Below, in pieces: positions 51,580-63,569 of a DNA stretch of 64,000 bases. The stretch is from Cornus controversa (lineage: Eukaryota > Streptophyta > Magnoliopsida > Cornales > Cornaceae). The notes under the pieces are model-generated. The model made no database searches, was not told the origin of the DNA, and saw only the letters and a list, made by a program, of their open reading frames with translations. Both the position numbers and the translations under genes were made by a program. Numbering within the stretch: the stretch's first letter is position 1; the number at the start of each line of letters is the position of its first letter. Location of the stretch: the NCBI GenBank assembly GCA_026545225.1, contig CM048852.1, forward strand, positions 60,585,146-60,649,145. Direction: 5' to 3'.

Positions 51580-51890
51580 TGTGATGTTAATGTGGATTAC
51601 ACGATAAAATTGTGTACATATGTTGATCGAGAATGCATTTGGTTCATTACTATTTACTCATTAGGGACACTTTTGAGCCATGAAATGGTATATATGCATT
51701 TTGAATGCCATGTGATTGAGAAAATGCATCAAAGGAATACATTTTCCATGAAAGTGCATTGATGATGTTTTGTGAATGAAATTGCATGCATTGTGATATG
51801 CACGTTGAGCGTGTTTTAGAATGGTAGCGTAATGTGATTTATAATGTGAATGAAATGCATTGATTGTTGATTTTGGGGAGAATGACGAGG

Positions 51891-52035
51891 AATGTGGTTT
51901 CTATAGACCATCGGGTTGATAGCCCGTAAAGTGTATTTGGAATGTGGTTTCTATAGACCATCGGGTTGATATCTCGCGAAGTATAATTGATTTGTGGTTC
52001 CTATAGACCATCGGGTTCATGTCCCGTAAAGTATA
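51891..52035. repeat. Three 50-bp tandem repeats in the solo LTR
   Basis: Unit GTGGTTTCTATAGACCATCG followed by GGTTGATAGCCCGTAAAGTG; the third copy is the most diverged. Confidence 0.8.
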
Positions 52036-53340
52036 TTAAGGATAAGTGACCTAAGGTACTTATCTGGTGGCTCAGGATTTCTGCCATAATACAAGTGATT
52101 TGGATTCAATTGACTTTGTGATTAAATCTTGTTTGAAACGAGGTTTTCATGTTAATGCTCTATTTGGTTCCATTTGATGAAGTATTGTTACATATTGTAT
52201 AAATGCATGTATTGCATTGTTGTTTCATTGAGAATGTGAGCATTGTGAGTATGCCATATAGTATAGAGATGTCATGACTGCATATCATGTAGGTCAGCGT
52301 CGAGTCGATATTTAGGTGGGTTTGGACGTCTCTACTGAGCATATGTATTGCTCACCCCTTTCCCCCCAAACATTTTTCCGGATAAAGCACTGGCAAGAGA
52401 TGAGGCATAGAGTTGCTAAGGGTAAAGCTTTTGGAATTTTGATGTTGCATGTATTCATATCCATGCTTGTATGTACCGTGTTGGTACTTCTTTTGAAAAG
52501 ATTTGTTATATGGGATACGGAACAACTGAACAAGTGTTTTGTACATCTTGGACTCAATATGTATGTTTTTGGACAAGGATCCAATTATGATGTAATTTAT
52601 AGTTTATCATGTTGTGGATGTAATTGAATGTCAGTTGGAGTATCAAGTATGTATGCATGTTAAAAATGGACAATTAACCATGCAAATGGACACTTTGGAT
52701 TTTGCATAATTTTATACTCAGGTACTATGAGTAATCATAATTCACATTACAATTCTAAGTAATTGCTTTTACACTGAATCGTAACTAGAATTACGAGTAA
52801 TCGCAAAGTTGAGAAATTAAGGGTCCAAACCAGTGTGATTACGATGCATGTGCGCTTCATCGTAAAATTACGATTAATCGTAATGTGGAAATGCAAAATA
52901 GGTCATTGTATGGATTCTTTTGGCTTAGTTATGTAAAGTGGGGCCCATTGAAGTGAGCTGTTGATTATGCATACATATATATAATTATATGTGCATGAGA
53001 AAGCTTCCGCGATTATAAGAATTATGGATGGAATATCGGATATAAATGCATGGTGTTGATGTATTACTTAATCACCCTCATTTCCCTTATCCTCTCTCGG
53101 GGTTTTGGAAATTGGGAGATGACAACATCAATAAAGGAGAGCCTAGATAAACCATTCAGCAAGCCAACTGCTTGCAACTACTTTTCCATGCACATTAAAC
53201 AACTTCAGTGAGAAAATCCAATCACAATTACTTCTCCAACTCAAGGTATGCTCACCATTACCAACCAAAGAAATTAAGGTAAAAGCAACCTTTAATTCCA
53301 AAAACTCCAATGCATGTCCTCCCCCTAACCTCTGCAAAAA

Positions 53341-54685
53341 GATCAGATAATTAGATCTCTAAATGGCGGTCGCCTAAACACATCACGCTAAAACCACACC
53401 CATTGAACTGTTTCAGACAACAAATGAAGCCTCTTTGTAGTCTATTGACCTATTCAAAGTGTTCTTAAAACCTATTATCCCATCAGACCCTTTGATTCAC
53501 ATAGTGAACTACCTACAATCCAGAAAAAATAGCTGGTCAGAGTCCTATGCTTATTAGATGAAGGTTGAATACTGAATCACTGTCTTTGAAGAAAACATCC
53601 ATCAATTTACAAAAAAATGCTTAAATTCTCCACCAAACCTTTGCACAGAAAATAAGTACATGGACAAAGAATCATGCATCGTCTCAGTGTATAGCTAGCC
53701 CAAGATTTCTGACTTCTTATTTTAGATCTATTCAAACATTCATTAGCAATTGATGAATGCATGCTAGCCAGGAGATGGTGACTTTCTTGCCACCTCGTTC
53801 AATCTCCTGGCAGGACCTTAGCTATAATTTTACAAACATAGAAGAAGAATAAGCTTGATATCCCTTACTTCAATAGCACACCTTCTTAATGATCAAGACA
53901 AATGTGGAATTAATACTTCTCTTGGACAATCACCCCTCATTAAACTCCCCACGACTCATTCATAAGAGAACAGTCGGAAATCTTCATGGACAAATTTTGA
54001 CAGTTACAAATTTAGTGCTGCATGCTGACAAACATCTTTTTAGCAAACCAGTCAACCTTAACTAGGCAACGTTTGATAGTCACTGAAGTATGTGCTGCAT
54101 GCTGACAAGAAACTGTGTAGGTTTGAAGCAAACAAATCAACCATCCGGTTGATGTGACCTTCTTGTCTGAAGTCTATATAAGCTTATGCCCCCTTTCATT
54201 TCCCTTCTAAACAAACTAACATAAATTACTGAAGAATATGACATACAATGGAAGTTTAAACATAATTTACTTAGTAATCAACATGGCATGAATTCAGCAT
54301 TTTGTAGATTACATTCTGCTAAAAGCACAAATTCTTTGCAAAAATGGTGTACATTGTCCTCTCTCTTTTCAATACCAACACTAAAAGAACATGATAAACT
54401 CATAGAATACCAATAATTTAGTGCTACCAACTTTTCCTGCTAATATGTGGTGATAAGCTGTAAATCTTATGCTCTTATAAGTAGATGTAAAATTAAACAT
54501 CCATGTAACATGTCAATGTTCAGATTCAGCAGCAAACAAATAACATAACCTTGCATAGCTATCAACACTCCTAAATTCAGATAGCTGCAAGTTAACTGCC
54601 AAAAACTAGATCTCATTACCTCAAGAACTGAAGTTCTTTTCACTTTATTTCGCAAGCAGCAATTATAGTTCTGTTGGTTAAAACT
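53341..54685. other. Intergenic or 3' region of the PORR gene
   Basis: No frame or repeat worth naming. AT-rich. May include the WTF9-like 3' untranslated region on the minus strand. Confidence 0.4.
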
Positions 54686-55990
54686 CTAATCTTCATCAGA
54701 ATCCACCTCAATCTCTGAATCTTCCTCCTCGCATGATTCATCCCCAGTTTCAAATTCTTCCTCCTCGAGTTCTTCTTGTTCAGTGTCTTCCTCCTCAGCA
54801 TTAACTAAATTGTCTGGCTGAGGTATCATGCCCACACCTTTACCCCGATAAAGCAATCCAGTTCTCATCACATGATAAAACTTCTCTCTTAAACAAGCAA
54901 GTGGATGAGGTTTCACTAATTTTCCCCGACGGTAACCTTCTCTTAGCGACACAGTCGTGGTCTTACACTTCAACGAGAGATAGAATATCCCCGGATACCT
55001 AGTAAAAATTCGCGTAAACTTGTGAGGAAGATTCAATTCTTCTCTCAAGCTTCTCAAGTAATTCCTCTTAGTCTTCTTATAAATAGTCAAGCTCAAAAAC
55101 TCATGTAGAACCCCAACAACCCTCTTCTCCATAAGATCACTACTTGGGTCAATTCCCCTAGAGTCCTCATATGGTGAAATGTATGGCAACTTCTGAAACT
55201 CCTCCATCCAGGCCTTCACCTTTTTCTGTGCCCCGTAACCCCTTGGAAAACTCATTGGAAATGCCAATGCTGTTTGTCCCCTCTTGAATTGCCTATACTC
55301 TCCACTACTACCACCACCACCACTACCCAATTCACCATTCTCATGACTCTTCTGCAACTCAGAAACTGCAAACTCTTCGCGCCATTGCTCGAGCTTCAAA
55401 CACAACCCATTCGGACCCTTAACGACCCGGAAACAATCCGGGTACTTCTTAACTAGGGTTCTATCGAAATCATCAGGCAAACCAAAGTCCCATTTCAAAG
55501 GGTGAAGTGATTGGAAAGGTACCATCTTGTTCTTTGTCATCATGAGTAGACGACAAAGCCGTTGGATCGTGTCGGCTTCGTGGGTCTGGAATATGCATTG
55601 TTCTTGACTGTGCAGGTTGTTGGCAATGTTTGTGAGGCGAAAACAGGGCAAGCTGGGGTACCTGGGGTGAGGAAACTCTTCAAAGAGAGTTGGGTATCGG
55701 CGAATGAAACGGAGTGTTGGGACGGTGAGACCGAGGAGTTTTTGCCAGTCGTTGATGGATTTGGAGGTGAGAAAACCGGTGGTGGAGCGATTGATGGCGT
55801 CCTTGAGGAGGCAAGCGGCTTTGAGGTCGGTGTGGTTGTCGATGATGTGGTCTAGGCTTCGATTCTTGACCCATTTGAGACGGACCTTGACTAGGGTTCG
55901 ACATTGTTGATGGTGGTGGTTGGAGAAGGTCTCACATGGTGTTGGGTTGATTCGCAGTATCGAAAGTAATCCCTTGGTTCTGAAGTTCAT
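54686..55990 (-). CDS. WTF9: PORR-domain organelle RNA-binding protein, WTF9-like
   Basis: A single exon of 434 residues. I start at MNFRTKGLLSILRINPTP, a basic, Ser/Thr-containing leader suited to organelle import; the frame is open 13 codons further to a Met at 56029, but that extension (rich in His/Tyr/Ile) derives from a CA/TA-repeat leader. The PORR (plant organelle RNA recognition) region covers about residues 36-385, with VKVRLKWVKNRSLDHIID, LKDAINRSTTGFLTSKS, FIRRYPTLFEEFPHPRYPS, MSFPRGYGAQKKVKAWM, RYPGIFYLSLKCKTTTV and EGYRRGKLVKPHPL. Arabidopsis WTF9 acts in mitochondria in splicing of the group II introns of rpl2 and ccmFC; the wording matches it best from memory. The last 45 residues are almost all acidic (EEEEFETGDESCEEE type). 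Frame fully open. Confidence 0.88.
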   Translation of the reverse strand: MNFRTKGLLSILRINPTPCETFSNHHHQQCRTLVKVRLKWVKNRSLDHIIDNHTDLKAACLLKDAINRSTTGFLTSKSINDWQKLLGLTVPTLRFIRRYPTLFEEFPHPRYPSLPCFRLTNIANNLHSQEQCIFQTHEADTIQRLCRLLMMTKNKMVPFQSLHPLKWDFGLPDDFDRTLVKKYPDCFRVVKGPNGLCLKLEQWREEFAVSELQKSHENGELGSGGGGSSGEYRQFKRGQTALAFPMSFPRGYGAQKKVKAWMEEFQKLPYISPYEDSRGIDPSSDLMEKRVVGVLHEFLSLTIYKKTKRNYLRSLREELNLPHKFTRIFTRYPGIFYLSLKCKTTTVSLREGYRRGKLVKPHPLACLREKFYHVMRTGLLYRGKGVGMIPQPDNLVNAEEEDTEQEELEEEEFETGDESCEEEDSEIEVDSDED

Positions 55991-56880
55991 GTGTGTGTAT
56001 ATGCATATATAATATGTGTGTGTATGCACTACGGGTACGGCTTCTAAATTTAGAGAAAGGGACTGTATCTGAAATGTTTCAACTCAGAATCGAGAAAGAC
56101 GAAGAAGATGATTCAGGGGACATTCACACTTCGTGCGAGCCTCCAAAAAATCCAAGGCCAGGGTTTATTGGTCTCCAGCCCACAATTATAGCACTAAATT
56201 TCATTCCAACTAGTCTGATTTAAACTGATCATTCCAACTAAGCCCAAAACTAATCCGATAGTAGGCACAATTTGCAGGCCGGTCCACCAGTCTAGCCCAC
56301 TCATGGTCCTCAGCTTGGCCCACTAACGATGACTAATTATGGTTGTTATTCGTACAGTAAAGCCTCTGTAAGTTAATAGCGTTGGGATAATATAAATTCT
56401 ATTAATTAAATCAAATATTAATTAATCGATAAATTAATAAGTTATTAATTTAACCAGATATTTTATATACAATATTTATTTTTTTTCAAAACATTTCATT
56501 CTCACTTTAATGGAATATTCATTCCATTCCATTGTTGCGTACCAAACGCAGCATTAGTTTCTCAATAGTCTTAAAAATTCAATGCATTATACTTATTTAA
56601 TCAATTAAAGATACATTTAACGAACTAAAGATTCAATATATTTTACTCATCTAATTAACACTAGATTTATATTCCAACAAATAACATTAGATTCATATTT
56701 CAAGAAAATATCATAATCAGTCCTATATATACTTCTTATCAAATTATTAATTTAGGTAATAAGTAAGATCTATAGAAACTTATAAGAGAATTTCTTAAAT
56801 GTATTCTTATAAATTTAATGAAATTATTGATTTAATAAACTGATGTAATTTATTATTTAAAAGAGATTATTAATTTACTG
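55991..56880. promoter_or_regulatory. Upstream region of the PORR gene
   Basis: Leader with CA/TA repeats at 55991-56023, then AT-rich DNA. At 56490-56554 a fragment (CATTCTCACTTTAATGG, ATTCCATTCCATTGTTGCG, ACCAAACGCAGCATTAG) matches the right end of the minisatellite MITE family. Confidence 0.4.
56490..56554. mobile_element. End fragment of the minisatellite-carrying MITE family
   Basis: Terminal sequence TGCGTACCAAACGCAGCATT equals the right end of the copies at 19.0-19.9 and 24.2-25.6 kb. No minisatellite or left end is present. Confidence 0.6.
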
Positions 56881-57105
56881 TATTAGGATTTGTTATTTGT
56901 TACAGGATATTTTAGTCTTTGTTACCCTGCTTAGCTGGTTTCTAGAATTAGTTATTTCTCAGTTTCTCTCAGCTTTCTGCTTTGTAACAAACGGCTCTAT
57001 ATATAGCAAATCCTTGTACTTTTCCTCTTAATAAAAAAATCCAATACAAGAAGTCTTTTCTCTCTTTCTTCTCTTCTCAGATTTATCTTTGTACCAGAAC
57101 AAATG

Positions 57106-57815
57106 ATTTTATCTCTTCTAGTTTTGGATCCACCTGAACTACCTACAGGGGCATTGGAATTAGAACCAAAAACCATAGGTTCTGAGCTCTGATAAGCAAA
57201 ACCAACATTTCGATGTCTCTCTTCTTGAATAACCAAAGAAAAGACCTTGTTGATAATAGGCAAAGGCTTCATCATCAATATTTGACCCCTGAGCATATGA
57301 CTCGTTTAAACCTATTAAGAATTGTAAAACATATTCCATGTGTTGATGATCAGTCCAGATTCTTAACCCTTCACAACGACAAACTGAAACAGGTTAGAAT
57401 TCCTTCAACTCATTCCAAAGGATCTTCAACTTCGTGAAATAGGAATTAACATCAAAAGTACCTTGACAAAGTCTAGATAATTGTTTCTTGATCTGAAAGA
57501 TTCTAAGTCTATTTCCCTGACTAAATCTATCATCTAGATCCCCCCAAATTTCATATGCAAAATCAGGATAAAGAATGTTGTCTGCTATATCTCTAGTCAC
57601 AGCGTTAACAATCCAAGAAGAAATCATGCTATTACATCTAGACCAAGCATTGAAAGTAAATCGATAGACATGGGTTTAGGAATCATACCATCGATTAATC
57701 CAATCTTATTATTCACTGTAAGGGCCATTACCATTGCTTGACACCATGTATGATAAGTGGCACCATTCAGAAGAGTTGTAATGAGATTTACTACCGGATG
57801 ATCTCCATTGTGCAA
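57106..57815 (-). pseudogene. Copia gag fragment, inverted relative to its LTRs
   Basis: On the minus strand: MHNGDHPVVNLITTLLNGAT, WCQAMVMALTVNNKIGLIDG, then YEIWGDLDDRFSQGNRLRIF and FQIKKQLSRLCQGTFDVNSY, then PLPIINKVFSLVIQEERHRN and SGGSKTRRDKIICS, stopping where a CCHC knuckle would start. Stops and frame shifts separate the pieces. Confidence 0.85.
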
Positions 57816-57869
57816 GCAATAAGGACTGCTCTATTATTTTATGGTAACACTTTCACCATTCTAACTAGA

Positions 57870-58046
57870 ACTGTTCGAAGTACAATGAACATTTGGTTAG
57901 GGAGAAGATTCAGTCTGGCATCTTGAAGACTATGTTTGTGTCTACAGATCAACAGATTGCTGATGTCCTTACCAAGGCTCTCCATCCTTCTTCGTTGTCT
58001 CTTCTTATTGGCAAGATGGGACTAAAAAATATTTTTAGGCCATCTT
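57870..58046 (+). pseudogene. Copia pol C-terminal fragment (RNase H end)
   Basis: Plus strand reads SKYNEHLVREKIQSGILKTM and then FVSTDQQIADVLTKALHPSS to NIFRPS and a stop just before the 3' LTR. ADVLTKAL is the usual copia terminal motif. Confidence 0.85.
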
Positions 58047-59222
58047 GAGGGAGAGTATTAGGATTTGTTATTTGTTACAGGGTATTTTAGTCTTGTTACC
58101 CTGCTTAGCTGGTTTCTAGAATTAGTTATTTCTCAATTTCTTTCCACTTTCAGCTTTGTAACAAACTACTATATATATATAGCTGTTCCTTGTACTTTTC
58201 CTCTTAATAAAAAAGTCTAATACAAGAAGTCTTTTCTCTCTTTCTTCTCTTCTCAGATTTATCTTTGTAACATACTGTATCTTGCTTTCACCTACTGAAA
58301 AGGGGGAGTTCCATTGATGTTACTCACTCAACACAATACCATTTAGTTGATTACAGTATACAAATTATTAAGTGCAAAGTTGGTGTGAAGCAGGTGACTA
58401 TGACATTGGAAAATGGTAGACAAGAAAATATTACACTTTCGTGTATGACATATGTAGGTAGTTGCTTGTTTTGTTTCTTTGTTCATTACTATCATTTGCG
58501 TCTTTGTTTATGCATTAGTTACACCAGATTTTCATGTCCAAAGTTTAGGGGTCCTTTAACATAAATAATAATTATTTTGTCACGTGACAAAGCAATATAC
58601 AACATACACAATTACTTAAAATTTAGAGCAACACTCCAACCATCATGTTAATGATTCCTTTAATGTTATAGTGTGACCAATAATTATAGTTAATGGGTAA
58701 TATAACTATAACTAGTACAAATTTTATTTATTTATTTTTTTTGTTAATAGTACTTCAATATTAATATTTATTTGCAAAGCATGGGAAGAGTTCTTCTACC
58801 ACTTTTTCATAATATTTTCTTTGACATGTATTATATATTTTTTATTTTATCTTCTAACATGTTATATACAGTATAAAGGTTCATTTATTTCATTCTTAAA
58901 TCTATTAGTATTCATTGATTTAGTAAAAAAATATTTTTTTCCTAGTTAGTAAAATAATAATAATAATAATTAACCTTTTTTTAATAAAGATATGGACTTG
59001 CAATTTACACTTATCATAAAAAATATATGGTCTTCCAATTTATAAAAATATCATTATTTATGCTAAATACTTGCATGTGATCGGTGAACCAACTATATAT
59101 TATTATGCTACAAAAAATAATAAATAATATAAATTTAACTTTAGCTACTCGCCTACTCACCTTTTCTTTGTTTGCAAAATCTCTGACATTTTTCAATTTG
59201 TACAAATAAGGACAGATGTATG

Positions 59223-59800
59223 TAAGTACTATAAGTTATAACACTTTCTTCTATTTTGTCAAATTTTGATTAATTAGTTAAATATCAAAAAGGTCAATTA
59301 GATTAATTGATGAGTTTAAACTATTTAATCTCAACATCTAGTTTTATGATAATAAGTTGTTCTTTATTATCCTAAGATATCTAGTATAACACATAACAAT
59401 TATAAGTAATATAAGTTAAACCACTTTCTTATATTTTGTCCATTTTTGATTAATTAGTTAAATATCTAAAATATCAATTAGATTAATTGATAAGTTTAAA
59501 CTATTTAATTTGAACATCTAGTTTTATGAAATTAAGTTTTTTTTAGTGTCCCAAGACATATAGTATAACATATAACACTTATAAGTAATATAAGTTAAAC
59601 CATTTTCTTCTATTTTGTCAAATACTGATTTATTATTCAAGTGTCTAAAACTATTAGATTAATTGATAAGTTTAAACCATTTAATCTAAATATATAGTTT
59701 ATGAAATTAAGTTTTTCTTTACTGTCCCAAGATATATAGTATAACATGTAACATTTATAAGTAATATAAGTTAGACCACTCTTTTTATTTTTTGTCAATG
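59223..59800. repeat. Tandem array of a 178-bp unit, about 3.2 copies
   Basis: TATAAGTAATATAAGTTA recurs at about 59401, 59580 and 59756, with a diverged copy at 59223. Each unit contains TAATTAGTTAAATATC-like, GATTAATTGATAAGTTTAAA and CATCTAGTTTTATGA blocks. The length resembles a satellite monomer. Confidence 0.8.
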
Positions 59801-60354
59801 ATAGTTCAACATTAATATATATTAGAATGTTAAAAATATGCAAAACATGGAGAAAGTTAATCAATCATATAAAGCTTAATTCATATTAATGTCGAGAGAA
59901 ATTGATGATCATAAAGTTAACCAATCATATAAAGCTTAATATTGTATTAACGTAGAGAGAAATTATTGATGATCTAAAAATATGTTAATTCAATGAGATG
60001 TAGATTGAGTGTTTTCGAATGCTCTATTATTTGAGTGTGATTAATATTTTTATTTGATGTCAAGATAGTAAAAGATGTGTTATTGATTTAATTACTTAGT
60101 TCATATAATCAATAACTTTAATTTGTTAGATTCAAAATGAGGGAAAAATATTATTGTAATTTAATTAATGTTTCAAACTTATTTAAAAAAATGATTCAAA
60201 CTTTCAATATATTAGGGTAAATATTATTATTGTGGCAATTATATATAAAAGTGAAAGTTGGTCCAGCGATAAGAGTGATTAAGTTGCTATAAGCCTTATC
60301 AATTTTGATTCCTTCCAATTACAAATTTTTTTTGATAAAAGATGACTTGCAAGG

Positions 60355-60525
60355 CAGACTTGAAGTATAGCCCGAAACTCTAGTCTAAGTTCAACCTGAA
60401 CTTTAAAAATAAAGAAAGGATTAGAATCGGGTTCATAGTCGGACTTGGACAGACAATTTACATATCAGGTTGAGTCCGAATTGAGTTTTAAATCTGTCCG
60501 ATCAGCTCAAGTTGCAACCCTAACT
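60355..60525. mobile_element. hAT-like MITE remnant
   Basis: Right end AGCTCAAGTTGCAACCCTAA resembles the end of the element at 3326-4181; internal CAACCTGAACTTTAAAAAT-like text also matches. Left end not found. Confidence 0.45.
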
Positions 60526-60907
60526 ATTACACATTAAATTGTGATACCCGTACATAGGAGTACTTCAATGCAATCAAGATAAGGAATCTTAGAGTATTGA
60601 ATGCGGGGCTCTAGAATTGACACTATATATTGTGTCTTGTAAATTAGTCAAAGACGGTTGCTAATTCATTTGAGTTGTATTATTTATTGATAAAAATGTC
60701 AACAAAATGGATTCGAAATAGTCTCGTCTCACAAATAATTTTTTTTTTAAACTTGCTTCGCAATTGAGTTGAGACAAATTTGAAGTTTTCGCTATACAAA
60801 CAATTCAACTTTGAACAAATTTAAGATACATTTGTAAAAAAAATTGGCATCTTCATCCACTGATACTTGAAGCTTAGGCTTGTAAGCTCCCAAACTACTC
60901 GTAGAGT

Positions 60908-61242
60908 AGGGGTGTGTAAAAATTCGCTCAAACCGAAAAATCAAATTGGTCCAGTTCGACAACTTAACTTTTCCAGAATTTGTTAATGCTCACTAAGATA
61001 ATTAATACTTGATTAGTTTATAACAACATTGATTTTTTAATCAAGTGAAAAAGAAATGGAAAAAAAAAAATTAAGTGAAACCGTAGAATCGAATCGAACC
61101 AAATCGATTTTTTACGAACTGATTTGGTTCAATTTCATTAATCAAATGATTTGAACACGAATTTAAGTTTTTAAAAATCGTTAATAGTGATTAGATTCCG
61201 AAAAACTGTCAATTTGATCCAAATCCAACCATGTACATCTAC
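60908..61242. mobile_element. hAT-like MITE (335 bp)
   Basis: Left end AGGGGTGTGTAAAAATTCGC; right end reverse complement GGTAGATGTACATGGTTGG, imperfectly inverted. Flanks CGTAGAGT (60900-60907) and CGTAGAAT (61243-61250), an 8-bp duplication with one difference. Internal text rich in AACCAAATCGATT. Confidence 0.6.
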
Positions 61243-62412
61243 CGTAGAATATGTTTAGTCAAATCACTTTTTAAATCTGTCATTAATATTGGTGGTTGGT
61301 CACTCATTGTAGTTGTCGGTGACATAACAATTTTGAGTTTTCAACTGACAGTGTTGTGTTTGCCACGTTGAGTGCGTGTGGGACACGTAGTAAGGTCCAT
61401 TAAATTTGTCTTTTAATTGTATTTTTCAGTCACTAAATCCAAAAATAAGGCGTTTGGATTGAGATTACATTTATTAAAAATCTGGTGAAGATAAATGAAG
61501 TCTTAGTCAATGTTAATTAGCAAGAGGACAGTACCATTAATGTAGTATTTAATTTTCTGATACATTCACTTCCAATCTTGTCAGCTAAAAGATTCCCTAA
61601 TCATCTAAATCAATTAATTACCATTTACATCTAAGTAGGTGGAGGTTAACGCTCCCAAATATCTTTCGGCACTTAATTCTTATCTCTTTTTAAAATAAAA
61701 TTATAAAAGTGTTACTTTATTATATATATATATATATATTTATATATTTTTAGTGTCTTAATTATCCTTTTAAATTAAAATTTTTATTTTATCTTTTTTT
61801 TTAAAAAAAAATTTTTTAACTGCATCTTTATTATTTTAAATAATTTGTGATTGATTTCGTTTGTTTTATGCTTATAATAGAACAATTCATTTATTGTCAT
61901 CAAAATACAATAGTTTAGACAATTTTTTAATTAAAATTTGTTATTCGTGTCTTTAGCCTATATAAATAAAAAAATTCAAATTTTAAAAAATTATTTTTTT
62001 ATTCACCAAACGTGTAATTTATTTTTCATGTGTCTTATTTATAAAATAACATAAATTAAAAATTAGAAACATACCATCAATTTATTTAACAAACATTATA
62101 CCAGCTTCTTTATATATATTAAAAATCAAAAATTTTATAATTTAAAAAAAAAAATGAAGAGTGAAATGTAAGAGAATATTGGTGGGCTCCCTTATATATA
62201 TTTTTGGGATGCTTTTTAATAGTCTGGGGGACGTTTGTATCACAGGCCGACAGAATCTTAGTTTAAAAGCCAGTCATAATAGGAAAACAGGTGCACAAAC
62301 TCATGTTTGCTTTCCTCTCTAGATTTTTTTTTAGACATGTTATGGGACAACTTGTAATGAAGGTCAACGCCCTCATTATTTTGTATAACCACCGATATGT
62401 TTACATTACAAC

Positions 62413-62455
<43 letters not shown>

Positions 62456-62923
62456 ATGTATGTGAATTGGTTATACTGTAATTGTCAACAGTTTAGTTTT
62501 TTTTTTTTTTACGTTTTTTAAATATGTTTTTCTAAATTAATGGTAATTTTTTTGAAAATACGTGTTTTAATGAAAAATCATATATATTATAAAATTACTT
62601 CTTGGTATCATGAATGATGTGGTAAAATTATAATTTTTATATTATCGATAAGTTAGTTACTGAAGTGAGATTTAAAAAGATGAATTTAAATTAAATAATT
62701 ATTTCTATGATCTTATTCATTTTGATAACTTATGTAAAGGAAAACAATTAAGAAAGGAAAAATGAAACATAACAATTATATTCTCCTAAACGTATCTATT
62801 AAAACTTATTTTCCATTCATGAAAGGCCACAAGTGAGGATTAGTATCAAAATTTATCATTACGCGCATCTCTTTATATTAACGGATACAATATCTGATTT
62901 GGTATTGATTGAAAAAAATGTAA

Positions 62924-62965
<42 letters not shown>

Positions 62966-63534
62966 CCCTGCCACACGTTTATCACAATAAAAAATGATTT
63001 GTCTCGAAGTCATGATCTAGCTGTACATGTGGTATGATTCAACGGTTTTTGCATGGCATCATATTTATATGCATGTGTGTTTACATAAGCACCTCTCTCC
63101 GAGGGTAAAGAGGTCATTTCATTTTTTATATTTTAAATGTAAGTATAAGTAAGGATAGAAAAAAAAAATTGAAGTAGCCAACAATAATGTGATTCTATAA
63201 TTAATTAATTGTCTGGCATCATAAATTTGAAAGAGGAATAGCTAGGTCAGCATCACCATCACCATCACCACCCAACTGCAGTGAATGCCTTTGTCACAGC
63301 ATTCATTATGTTCAAAATTTTAGTACGGCCAACCACCACTCCAATAAATAACAAGAGTTTCCTACCCTCATTTTTCATATATAAAATGAGGACATTTAAA
63401 TAAAATATCTAAACGAGCACACCATCCCACACCACATTCAATGAATCGCCAACTTTAATTTTGGCACAAGAGTCTCAATTTTTGGGCCTCTCTAGATTCC
63501 GTGCATTTACAAGACGATTGGACAAGTACCAAGG

Positions 63535-63569
<35 letters not shown>

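Larger units (their letters stand above)
50220..53124 (+). mobile_element. Solo LTR (2.9 kb) of a large LTR retrotransposon
   Basis: Starts TGTAAAGACCGGGTCCAATT and ends GAAATTGGGAGATGACA (TG..CA). A perfect 5-bp duplication ACATC flanks it (50215-50219 and 53125-53129). A TATA-like GATGATATAAATATCAAAGG occurs at about 50586 and again about 51177, because 50405-50989 is tandemly repeated at 50990-51579. Further in, a 50-bp unit (TTTCTATAGACCATCGGGTT) repeats three times (51891-52035). No second LTR or coding domain. Long LTRs beginning TGTAA-GACC suggest a Tekay/Del-type Gypsy element, tentatively. Confidence 0.85.
49995..53340 (-). pseudogene. Possible broken minus-strand gene fragment split by a solo LTR, family unknown
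   Basis: Right of the solo LTR, after an acceptor (CTTTTTGCAG), the minus strand reads RLGGGHALEFLELKVAFTLI and on to VVASSWLAEWFI, then a stop. Left of it, a frame reads DVECANLRQLVSYAFIHCMD through to LELPLLRLNEG and a stop at 49995. Removing the LTR and one ACATC copy joins the left frame to LQAVGLLNGLSRLSFIDVEC, offset by one base from the upstream frame, so a frameshift or an extra splice is needed. The protein is not recognised. It could also be non-coding transcript. Confidence 0.3.
56881..58272 (+). mobile_element. Copia-type LTR retrotransposon, deleted, with an inverted gag segment
   Basis: Direct LTRs at 56881-57093 and 58056-58272 share TATTAGGATTTGTTATTTGT, CCCTGCTTAGCTGGTTTCTA and AAGAAGTCTTTTCTCTCTTT. 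A perfect 5-bp duplication TACTG flanks the unit (56876-56880 and 58273-58277), so it moved or formed as one insertion. Between the LTRs, 57106-57815 encodes copia gag on the minus strand, while about 57870-58045 encodes the end of pol on the plus strand, followed by a polypurine tract (TTGAGGGAGAG). Most of pol is missing. Confidence 0.85.

Noticed and set aside
55562..55855. 97-residue plus-strand frame
   Set aside because: Shadow of the PORR gene on the other strand.
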